NCBI GenBank assembly: GCA_002778215.1
Contig: PCDM01000002.1
Location: forward strand, 806,001-870,000
Reading direction: 5' to 3'
DNA from: Esteya vermicola
Taxonomy: Eukaryota; Ascomycota; Sordariomycetes; Ophiostomatales; Ophiostomataceae
Length of the DNA: 64,000 nt
Of this stretch, positions 41,644-51,121 are shown in pieces. The number at the start of each line of letters is the position of its first letter. The stretch's first letter is position 1. The notes beneath the pieces were generated by a model. The model did not search any database. It worked only from the letters and a program-made list of their open reading frames with translations, and was not told the DNA's origin. A program made the position numbers and the translations under genes.

Positions 41644-42571
41644 CTACTGCAACTGCCACTTGGACAACGCAATATAGTCGACCAATTCATCTAGGTAGTC
41701 ATAGGGAAATATATCCTCAGTGTACGATGTCCAGTCTTGACCATTAAAGGGAAGGCGTTGGAAGAATTTGACATACTCCCAATATTCGGGAAACCACCCT
41801 GCTTCTTCCCAGTCAATAATGCCAACGATCCTGCCGTCTTTGACAATGATATTACGAGGTGCCAGGTCGCCGTGCGTGAGCACGATGCGATGGTCGGTGC
41901 GCAGTCGTCGTGAGAGGCCCTCGCGTATAGGCCGCGGGGTTTTCGGAAGCAGTTCGCCCAAGAGAAATTCGTTGAATTCTGCCTCGCTGCGGCATGACGG
42001 GGCGTTTCTGGTTGTAGACAGTCGAGTGTCTCGGATCTCTCGACCCTCACAGCCGCCGACATAATCTGCTGGGGGTGGAATAGACCGCATGCGCATCAAA
42101 AAAGCACGCAAATCTCCACATATGGCCTTTTTCTCTTCCACAGACATCTCAGTCCAGACGTCCAAAAGAACCTGGCCCTCCACATAGTCCATGGAGATGC
42201 GGTTTCTCCCGTCAGGCGTCGTCTCCAGCCCGTGGACATGAGGCACGGGCAGTCCGGCCGACTCGGCGATGCGCAAGGCATCTGCTTCCGCAAGGCAAAC
42301 GCCTCTGCCCGACTTCTTGATGATGTTTCCAGGATGGAGGGTGACCATGCGGCCGAACATCTGATGGACGACGACGGCTCCTGAGAATTGCCATTAGTAA
42401 TCACTACGCAAACACTTTGCCACTCCGCGTCTTACCTTCTTCCACAATGTTGCCGCCAGCAAGCTCTTCTGCATCAGGAGACACATAGCGCCCCAGCTCC
42501 TTCTTCTTTTGCTTCAGTTTCTCCTTGAATCTGGCGCTCGGAGGTGGGCTGTTGCGGCTCTGTTCAGCCAT
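41644..42571 (-). CDS. Aminoglycoside-phosphotransferase (APH)-fold kinase-like protein
   Basis: Exons 42571-42436 and 42380-41644 join in frame (55-bp intron) to 290 residues. The kinase-like core is complete: a nucleotide-loop region with GNIIKKSGRGVCLAEADALR, the catalytic loop THGDLAPRNIIV (HGDxxxxN) and the metal-binding IIDWEEAGWFPEYWEYVKF. In fungi this large family covers small-molecule kinases of unknown substrate; drug resistance is not implied. The lysine-rich N-terminus (ARFKEKLKQKKKEL) is outside the core. The gene runs convergent with the RNase T2 gene (176 bp between stops). Confidence 0.85.
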
Positions 42572-43496
42572 TATCGGAGGTGTGCTGACAAATGGTATGG
42601 ACGTATACAAAAGAACTCCCATAAAGCCGCTTCCTCAGTTGATATGATATGGCCTGGTGGTAGTGGACTCGGAAACCTCAGTCTCAATGATGCCAGGTAG
42701 ATTCACGTTTGTGTTCCATTGAATATTGAGTGCAGGGTATGTACCATGACTTACGTCATAGTACTCGTACCTATAATAGGGCAAATTAGGTCGAGGCTTT
42801 GCCTCGCTACTTTAAAAGGTATAAGTAGACAAGACGTAGCCAATAAACAGCAAAAATAGCAAGGAATTTAGAATACAGAATCGGCCATACAAGTTTTACG
42901 TACGACGCCCACAGGTGCGTCCCTCTCTTCCCTGCCTGCTAGCAAGCCGCTCATGGAGCATGGCATAGGAGGAGCCTCCCTATGCTATTCTACGGACTAT
43001 GACAGTTGTTTGTAGTGTAGGTGGCCTTATGTGCGGTTGGTAGCTCCACACTCAATAAGGATATGGCCACTCGTTAGTGGTGGCTTTCTGCCAGACTATA
43101 TGAGGTCCTATTCTAGCTGTCCTAGGAGAGGATCGGTTACCTTCTGACTAACCTTTGATACGTGACGAAAATGTTTCATTACATGGTGGCAGTGGAGTAG
43201 GAAACCTCAAAGTTTCCAGGCATATTAAACAGGCTACAGCAGAGGCACAGGAGTAGCACAGGCAGAAATAAGCATGCCTCTATAAGAAACAGAAAATTTT
43301 AAATGACAGTATCATTTTTTGGGTAATAGTTTCCCCGCACACATCAAATCACCATTATTAATCAGTCAGCATGACGTCATTGTGTTGCCCATTAATAATG
43401 GAGTATCACAGCGTTTACAGATAAAAGACGGCTCTCCGGCACAGTATTCAAACAGGAAAAGACATCCATAGTCATTTATACCCTAGAGTCTCCAAG
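42572..43496. other. Intergenic interval with a possible LTR scar
   Basis: No gene. The stretch 42740-43183 begins TGTACC, ends CATTACA, carries a CGAGGC/GCCTCG hairpin followed by a TTTAAAAGG TATA-like element, and is followed at 43184 by TGGTGGCAGTGGAG, a primer-binding-site-like sequence. No second copy exists in the window, so a solo LTR or truncated element is only a suggestion. Confidence 0.35.
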
Positions 43497-44864
43497 ATGT
43501 CCTTTTCGTTCGATGCAGAAACATGTCGTCCTGCCTTTCCTGGCACAGCCAAGCCTCTCATCTCGTATGGTCTTCGTTTTCCCGATGCCTGCCTGCGGCA
43601 CTGCAGAGAGACCTTTGACAGCTCTCGCATCTACATCCTCTGCTCACAATCGCTGGCCGCCAACACGGATGCACTGGACCGCTTACAAGCGGCCCTCGGC
43701 GACCGCGTGGCCGGCGTGCGGGTCGGCATCCGCCCACACACGCCCATCGCACAGGTCCTCGAGATTGCCCGTGACGCGAGAAAGCTGCACATCGATGGCT
43801 TGGTCACGCTGGGTGCCGGCAGCCTGACGGATGCGGCCAAGCTCGTCCGGCTCGCACTCGCCAATGATGCCACTACCGAGGCCGACATGGGCACACTCTG
43901 GGGCCACTCAACCGACGACAACCCGTCTCGCCGGCCACATATTGAAAAGCCGGACGCCATTCCGCTCATTCACATTCCCACCTCGCTGTCGGGTGGCGAG
44001 TACCAGGCGATGGCCGGGGCCACCGAGTCGCCTGGCCCGGAGCCAAGCGGCCAGCCAGAGTCCAAGACTGCCTCGGCCCCCGCCAAACGGATTTTCGACT
44101 GTGAAGATGCCCGTCCCGATCTGATCCTTCTCGATCCCGAGCTCTGTGCCACCACGCCTGCCTGGGTCTGGCTCAGCACCGGCATCCGAGCGGTCGATCA
44201 CTGCGTGGAGACGCTCTGCTCGCTCTGGTCAGAGGACGGGGGAGCACGGAGTCAGGGCGACGAATGGGCTCGCCGAGGGCTGCCCAAGCTGGTCCGTGGT
44301 CTTCTGGCCAGCCACGCTCTCTTGAAAAAAGACGGTCCGAGCGCCACTTCTGCCGCTGCCCTCGATGCCCGCCACCTCTGCCAGCTCGGCGTCGGCGAGG
44401 CCATGTGTGCCGTTGCCAGCGGCACTCCTCTGGGCGCAAGCCATGCCATTGGCCATCAACTGGGTCCCTTGGGCGTCGGCCATGGCCAGACGAGCTGCAT
44501 TCTCCTGCCGGCCGTCTGCAAGTTCAATCGCCGTTGGGGCCGGGACAATGCCGACCTCGTTTCTCGGCAAGACAGCGTCCGTGATCTACTTCTGGGGATT
44601 GGCGAGGTCCAGGTACTGCTGCAGTCTCCGGGGACGACAGATGTGACAGGGGACAGTAGCAGTGGCCATCTCGACCTGGGCGACGTGCTGGCTCGTATCA
44701 TTGAGGCTCTCGAAATGCCAAGATCGTTGAAGGAAGTAGGCGTTGGGAGCGAACTGTTTGGTGCGCTCGCACGCAACAGTCTAGACGATATCTGGATCCG
44801 GACCAACGCAATTCCCATCACAAAAGAGGCGCAGGTCCTTGAGATTCTAGACATGTGTAGATAG
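43497..44864 (+). CDS. Iron-containing alcohol dehydrogenase (maleylacetate-reductase-like group)
   Basis: Intronless, 455 residues. Group III Fe-dependent dehydrogenase fold. The nucleotide loop is VTLGAGSLTDAAKLVRLAL (GGGS replaced by GAGS). PTSLSGGEYQAMAGAT is the Thr-Ser-Gly segment. The metal ligands are Asp and His in STGIRAVDHCVETL, His in LGASHAIGHQLG and His in GVGHGQTSC. This pattern is nearer to maleylacetate reductases than to the HOT-like gene at 29-31 kb. Family enzymes reduce maleylacetate in aromatic-ring breakdown or oxidise small alcohols; the substrate here is unknown. An approximately 20-residue Pro/Ser-rich insertion (ESPGPEPSGQPESKTASAPA) interrupts the region after AMAGAT. 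Start at 43497 gives a normal N-terminus. Confidence 0.88.
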   Translation: MSFSFDAETCRPAFPGTAKPLISYGLRFPDACLRHCRETFDSSRIYILCSQSLAANTDALDRLQAALGDRVAGVRVGIRPHTPIAQVLEIARDARKLHIDGLVTLGAGSLTDAAKLVRLALANDATTEADMGTLWGHSTDDNPSRRPHIEKPDAIPLIHIPTSLSGGEYQAMAGATESPGPEPSGQPESKTASAPAKRIFDCEDARPDLILLDPELCATTPAWVWLSTGIRAVDHCVETLCSLWSEDGGARSQGDEWARRGLPKLVRGLLASHALLKKDGPSATSAAALDARHLCQLGVGEAMCAVASGTPLGASHAIGHQLGPLGVGHGQTSCILLPAVCKFNRRWGRDNADLVSRQDSVRDLLLGIGEVQVLLQSPGTTDVTGDSSSGHLDLGDVLARIIEALEMPRSLKEVGVGSELFGALARNSLDDIWIRTNAIPITKEAQVLEILDMCR

Positions 44865-45012
44865 GTGTAGATAGCAGCCACTTACAGATAATGATGACTA
44901 AGCATATCTCTTATCGGCCGGGATCCCGTAACCGGAACCGGCATTCTCAGACGTTACCCGCTTCCTCTTTTCCATGAACAAACTCGGCAACCACACAAAC
45001 CGCCTCTGAGAA

Positions 45013-46450
45013 ATGGCACCCCATAGAGACCAAGGCGCCCAGTTTCCGCCACGCCTGATTATCCATGGCGGTGCCGGCAACATTTCGCGTGCCACGATGA
45101 CGCCAGAGCGGTATCGAGCCTATCGGTCAGCGCTGCTGGAGATTGTAAGTCTGATTCGAAAAACCACAAAACAAGAAAAAAGAAAAAAAAGGTAAAAATG
45201 AGACTGACTGTCAGATTACGCGGGCGAGCGCGTTCATGACGACGCCGACAGACGTCAAGAGCCGTCAGGGCCAGAGCCAGCACCGGCTGCCGTCGGCTCT
45301 CGAGACGGCCACGTTTGCCGTGAGTCTATTCGAGGACAACCCGCTGTTCAACAGTGGCCACGGTGCCGTATTTACGCGCGACGGCATCAACGAGCTTGAG
45401 GCGGCCGTCATGGTGTCCAAGGGACGGGCCAAGCGGGGCGTGGGTGTCATGGGGCTGCGACGTGTCAAGAACCCCATCCTGCTGGCCCGGCACATGCTCG
45501 AGCACGGCGATGCCGATCTCGCACCGTCCTTCTCGTCGTCGTCGGCTGGGCTCGATGTTCCCAGTGCCCAGGGCCACACACAGCTGCACGGCGCCACCGC
45601 CGAGGCCCTTGCCGCCCGCTACGGCCTCCCGCTGGTCGAGCCGTCGTACTTTTTCACACAGCTGCGCTGGGACGAGCACGTGCGGGCTCTCGAGCGGGAA
45701 AGGTCGGGCGCCAGTGCCACGGCCACCTGGTCGGCCGACGAATTTCTGCCCCAGGGCACCTGCGGCGCTGTGGCCCTCGACCCCGACGGCGTCGTCTGCT
45801 GTGCCACCAGCACGGGCGGCCTCACCAACAAGCTGACCGGCCGCATAGGCGACACGCCCGTCATCGGCGCCGGTTCCTGGGCCGAGTCGTGGAACGAGGC
45901 TGGAGATCCTACTGGAGAGCCGGCCTCTCTGATGTCCGCTCTCTCGCAGTTCTCGCTAGCTTCGGCCCGGCCGCTGGTCGGGCTGTCGAGTGCTCTGCTC
46001 GGCCTCTTGGGCGACTGCCTCCCCATCCCCGCCTCTCTTTCCTTCGCATACAGCTCTCTGGCTTCTGCTTCTGCTTCTACGACAACACGCTCCATGGCCG
46101 TCTCGGGCACGGGGAACGGAGACTCGTTTCTGCGTGTGGCTGCTGCCCACACGGCAGTGGCCATGGCCCAGTACCGGCCCATCTCTGGAGCCGCAGCTCT
46201 GTCTGCCGTGTCTGGCCCCGGGGGTGTCTTGCAGCAGAGCGCAGCCGATCGCTGGGGCCACACGGGTGAGGGCCAGGGCGGGCTCATTGGCATTGAGACA
46301 GCTCTTGTACGCAGCAGCCACGGCGGCGGCCTTCAGCAGGTCCGTACGGCCATCATTCAGGACTACAACTGTGGAGGCATGTTCCGGGCGTGGATTGATG
46401 AGGACGGCGAGACGCAGGTGCGCATATTCCGCGAGGACGATTTTGAATAG
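45013..46450 (+). CDS. Isoaspartyl peptidase / plant-type L-asparaginase (Ntn hydrolase)
   Basis: Exons 45013-45144 and 45215-46450 join in frame (70-bp intron) to 455 residues. Features are the opening PRLIIHGGAGNISR, the central LFNSGHGAVFTRDGINELEA, and the autocleavage/nucleophile site PQGTCGAVALDPDG, where Thr of GTCGAVA becomes the N-terminal nucleophile of the beta subunit. The glycine-rich substrate loop reads TGRIGDTPVIGAG. The beta part contains a long Ser/Ala/Leu-rich insertion (about 45900-46090) before GTGNGDSFLR, longer than in typical family members. The enzyme would remove isoaspartyl dipeptides or L-asparagine, releasing aspartate and ammonia. It follows the Fe-dehydrogenase gene by 148 bp in the same direction. 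Confidence 0.9.
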
Positions 46451-46617
46451 GCGTGGATGGAAAGTTTGGGGATTGTCTGAATCTTGTTTGATTTTGTCTT
46501 TAGCGTAGTTCACTCACTGCACTTGTATCATGTAACGGAGAAAGGAACTCTCGTTTCCATTTGATTTCCTTTACATGGATCTAATATATATACAACATTA
46601 TCACATCATCCGGGCAC

Positions 46618-47634
46618 TCACGGCGAAGCTCCCCACACCTTGGGGTCTTTCAGCCAGCTGTACACCATGTGGTCGCCGCTGTCGCCGTTGCTGGCCACGA
46701 GACCCTTGGACGGGTCATGGCTCGGGCCGACGTCGTTGTAGACGGACACGGTGCGCACCTCGGTGCCCACCTCGAGAATGGTGCCGCCGACGTGCTTCTC
46801 GTCTTCCACGAGCTGCAGCATGACCTCGGCCACCGCCTCCGGCGTGACCCAGGCGTCCTTGGAGTCGTCGACGACAATGAGCTTCTCCGGGTGTTCGGTC
46901 CACAGCGGCGTGCGAATGATGCCGGGCGCGACGGCGTTGACACGCACGCCGGTCTCGGCCTCGAGGGGCGTCAGACAGCGCACAAAGCCGGTGATGCCAA
47001 ACTTGCTGGCGCCGTAGAGGGGCGAGCGGAAGGTGGGGATCTGGGCGGCGACAGAGGAGATGTGCACGACGCGCTTGGGGTTGGTGACCGAGGCGGGGGC
47101 CGGGGTGTGGGCCGACGGCCGCGGGTGCAGCCAGTGGGAGATGGCCAGCTGCGTGGCGCGGATGGGGTGTGTCAGGTTGATGTCGAGCAGGGCGTAGTGG
47201 CCGCTGTGAGGGTCGTCCTTGCTCTCGGCCGAGCCGGGCGGGTTCCAAAAGTTGGACCAGTGCGGCTCGTAGATGCCGGCGCCGGGGCAGACGACGTCGA
47301 AGCTGCCAAACTCGTCGAGGGCCACCTGGAACATGTTTTCGAGCGCCTTCCACGAGGAGACGTCCGTCTCGACGAAGACGGCGCGGGGCGTGCCGCTGGC
47401 ATATTTGGCGACCACCTCTTTGGCTTCGGGGCGCAGGGAGAGGTCGGCAAAGACGACGTTGCAGCCTCTGGACAGGAGCAGGTCGGCAAAGCAGAGGTTG
47501 ATGCCTGGAGGGGTGTTAGCAAGAACACGAGCACCGTGTGAGGTGAAGGGACGGAAGGGACGAAGAGAAGAAGACGAACCGGATCCGGCTCCAGTGACAA
47601 CGGCAGTCTTGCCTGTCACAGAAAACTCTGCCAT
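46618..47634 (-). CDS. Short-chain dehydrogenase/reductase (classical SDR)
   Basis: Exons 47634-47580 and 47504-46618 give 313 residues. The TGAGSGIN cofactor motif (residues 14-21) is created across the intron (G|GC). Further along are CPGAGIYEPHW (NAG-type strand, with Cys-Pro instead of Asn-Asn), the catalytic Ser region HISSVAAQ and YGASKFGITGF (YxxxK). The PG motif reads VAPGIIRTPLW. This set is typical of fungal 15-hydroxyprostaglandin-dehydrogenase-like SDRs that oxidise small secondary alcohols with NAD. Substrate unknown. Convergent with the asparaginase gene (167 bp apart). Confidence 0.9.
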   Translation of the reverse strand: MAEFSVTGKTAVVTGAGSGSSSSLRPFRPFTSHGARVLANTPPGINLCFADLLLSRGCNVVFADLSLRPEAKEVVAKYASGTPRAVFVETDVSSWKALENMFQVALDEFGSFDVVCPGAGIYEPHWSNFWNPPGSAESKDDPHSGHYALLDINLTHPIRATQLAISHWLHPRPSAHTPAPASVTNPKRVVHISSVAAQIPTFRSPLYGASKFGITGFVRCLTPLEAETGVRVNAVAPGIIRTPLWTEHPEKLIVVDDSKDAWVTPEAVAEVMLQLVEDEKHVGGTILEVGTEVRTVSVYNDVGPSHDPSKGLVASNGDSGDHMVYSWLKDPKVWGASP

Positions 47635-50600
47635 GTCGTTCTTGTTCGGTCTCGGGGCTGGACTCTGGCGTCACGAAAAAGTCACAAAGGTCACGATGAG
47701 AGAAAGGCAGAGAACAGGAGGGGGAGCAAAGGACGATATGAGGACGAGAGGAGTGAAAAAACTACAGATCCATATATCCTCCCTCTCTGGCGAAGACTGT
47801 GATGGTCTAGAACAGCTGGGTCAAGAGACTGGGCGGCTGTCGGAGCTGCGGGGTAAAATCTCAGCATGGATGGTCTGTCTACGAGAGAGCACGATGCAGC
47901 CTCGGTCTTCAGTCGCCCGAAGGACGCTTCTCCCAAGACTGTCTGGCTTGGGTTCGGTCAGGATCCACAATATGCCTGCCGGATTACCATTTCGGGCCAG
48001 AAAGTTGTTTGTGGACTCGTGATGCACCTGGATTGGCGGGGCTGCCTCTTTGTATGACTGAGAGGAGAGTGGTCCCCCACTCGCTGGGTATGGGAACTCC
48101 GACAGCCGCAGTACTGGCCTGTCCCGGAGCTAGATCGGGAACTACTCCACGAGAGCTGTCAGGCATCGTCAAGTTTGTGATGCTGGTCCTTGCACGATGC
48201 CGCCGGGTGAGATGTCGAGCTCGAAGGCATCCGTAAAAAGTCCATGGACACTTTTATTCACATTTGCATTCTTTCCGAGAGACGATGCAAGGCATCTTGC
48301 TGTTGCCTTTGCAGTCCTTCACTCTTCTAGATATTCACCTGCATCTTTCCATCTTATTCTCATTTTCTCATTTTTCTTTTCATTTTCTCGTCTTGCTTTC
48401 ATCGTCTGACGACCAGCCTCACCCCACGACCACGTGCGAAAAATAGGAATTATCGACACAATCTGTCCTTTGCAGTAACACGAGTGCAACTCGGAGGTGG
48501 GGGTGGCAGCAGTTCAGACATCGTCTGTTGCAAGTGACGACGCCGGCTGTATGACTGCCTCGACTACGTCAGACCTGAACAGGGAGGAAGGCTAGAGCAT
48601 CCCTACCATGTAAAGGGCCAAGGTGTCTCGTCTCGGAGAGCAGAGTGCGAGCGAGTGAAAGAGGGGCAGGTAAAACAGAGAGAGGAATTTAGAGTCACGT
48701 GCACTGAACCGAAAGCTGTGAGACAAGACGGCTCCATCGCAGATTCGCCTGATCTCATTCCGCGATTTGGTCAAGTGACTTTCCTACGAGTAGTGTCCGC
48801 TACGACGAGAAGTGTACGAGTGCCCGACGAGGACTCGTCGATTCGCACATTACGAGTACTCGTACAGAATTCAAGAGACTCGTGCGTATTCCGTATTCGC
48901 TCTGGGGCGTAAAACCCGCAGCCAATCACGATGCAAGGAGGCTCATCAATCATTGATTTATCAGCAGCGATCTAGGCCCATACGAGTACGTACGAGCACA
49001 GTAGAATACCGTGCGAAAACGCGCGTCCAATTCCCAAGTCACTACACAGTGCAGCCCATCGATGGCGCAAGACGAGTCCTCGTACAAGACGAAGCAATAC
49101 GAGCTCAGCTAAGCAGACTCGCATTTTCGCTCTTCTTCTGGCTTTCCTCGGACGGATAGCTCTTAGCCAGAGCTATTACGCAGTGTCGACTCGAAGCTGT
49201 CCGTCATCCCCTTCAAGACGACAAGCAATGCATCTGGTTGCTACGTGGGTACGAGCATCGATTACGTCATTTGCATTTCGTCCTATACGTAATACTATGC
49301 AATGGCTTAGATAGCTGCGTGGAAGTGGATGAATAACGTGTAGAGAATCTCTGAATAAGAGAATAAGGTCAATAGAAATGGTTCGACTATTGAGTCCATT
49401 CAGTAGAGTGATTGCTTTTTTTTGCAAAAGAGAAGCGTCACCATGGGAGCCTCACCAGACAACACTGCGTGTTCGCAGTACTCCGTACAGTACTCCGTAC
49501 TGGAGAGGCTGGCTGCCGTGAATACTGTTGTTCCTGCACGGAACGAAAATGAAATTCCGCTTGCAGACCGTGCCCAGCAGTCGTGCTACGAGGACTCCTT
49601 CGATAAGGGGGTTGCGAGAGTGGAACCCTGGCACGAAAAAGAAAAAAGTACACGAGAAAGCCGCAAACCATTTTTAATCACGTCTCCGATTTCTAGAAGT
49701 GTCTTAGCGGCTGACGCCATTTACCAGTTTTCAACCATAATATGCCATCCAATACTGCCCAGACAAGGGGGGGACAGCGGTCTAGAATTGCGGTTTGCAG
49801 TCCTAAAAAAAGAAAAGAAAAGAGCTGGCAGGCGGCATGGACAGTGTCTCATCCATGTCTACGAGTATTTCGTCCATAGTACGAGTCCTCAAAGTCGATC
49901 CGTCCAGAATCCACGTAGAATGCCCCCCCCCCCCCCCCCCCCCTCTTGCCGACCGCCTTTTCAAAAAAAAAAAAAAAAAGAATCGGAACAATGCGCACAA
50001 ATACTCCAGTAGACTCCCTCCGTACTGGCGATGATTCTCTGCAGGTTCATACAGTGTGAATTTCCAATGTACTGTGCAAGTACCATTCGGACATGAGCAG
50101 GCACAACCGATTGTTTGCAAATTCGAAAAGTGGATCGCCAGTAAACTAATTTCCCACTGTGGTGTACTGATCGTGGAGACGCACTGTGCACATGGCGTCG
50201 ATTGAGTGCATTGTCGGTGGAGAAGACCGTATCAAACCAGAAAAATATACTGTACTTGTGGCAAGCAGACCCACTTCTCACCAAACGGTCGCTCATTCCC
50301 TCGACTGCGTCATGGCTGCCATTTTCCTTTCCCCCCGTGCGATGCCCATTGTAGAACCTGGCTCCTGCAACTTTTTCTCCAGCTACGTCACTTTTTTTTA
50401 CGCCCAATTTTCACTCTCCTTTCTCTCTCTGTTTCCCCTAATTTTTGCGGCTTTCCTTATTTTTGAACCACGAGAAGCAGCAACATCGCGACAGCACACC
50501 TAGCTGCAGATTTTCATTATCGCGCTCTTTTTTGATCCCTTTCTTTTTTACCATTTTCTTTTTTCTTTTTTTTTTTTTAATTCCGGTTTATTTCGTCATT

Positions 50601-51121
50601 GTCCTTATTTTAGTTCCGCCCTGTCTGACCAACTCTTTCAAGGACTTTGCTGTGGCAGCGCCTGGTTCGCGCAGCAGTCTGACAACAATTTTCCCCTCGC
50701 CCTCGACTCAACGGTCATCCTCTCCGTGCCCGCGAGGCGGCGTCGCCTGATTGCGTAGACATTGACGTTCGATACCGTTGTTACTGTGCGCAGTTGGCGG
50801 TGTTTCTTGGGCAGAAGAAGATCGCGTTATCTCGTGCGTCATCGAGTTTTTTTTTTAGTTTTTTTTTTCGGTCAAAAAAAAGTGAGACCCAACCCGATCG
50901 AATACCCGCGCCTTTCGGACTCGCAACCTCACTATTTCGCCTTTCGCCTCCTTTGGAAAGAGAGAATATACTTTTTTTTCGCGATTTAGCTTTTCGGCCT
51001 TGTGTTTTGGCAGCAGGGGAAAAGGCTGAGAGTGTGTGTGGCCAAATTGAGGTGTGAAGTCATCGGACGTCATCCCGCAGAATTGCCTTTGCTGTGGGTC
51101 AGCTCTTAATTTTTGGGCGTC
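47635..51121. other. Long gene-poor interval (about 3.5 kb)
   Basis: Between the SDR and atf1-like genes. From 48785 to 49110 it is crowded with TACGAGTAC/GACTCGT motifs; TACTCCGTAC repeats follow at 49480-49502. A run of 21 C (49923-49943) and a run of 17 A (49963-49979) lie close together. The last about 600 bp are T-rich and probably form the promoter and long leader of atf1. No gene or RNA recognised. Confidence 0.5.

Noticed and set aside
41644..42571. Antibiotic-resistance gene (APH fold)
   Set aside because: The fold is a large eukaryotic kinase-like family; nothing in the sequence points to aminoglycosides.
49422..50012. 196-codon open frame spanning the poly-C and poly-A runs
   Set aside because: Half of it is homopolymer-derived Pro/Lys sequence; the rest is unlike a protein.
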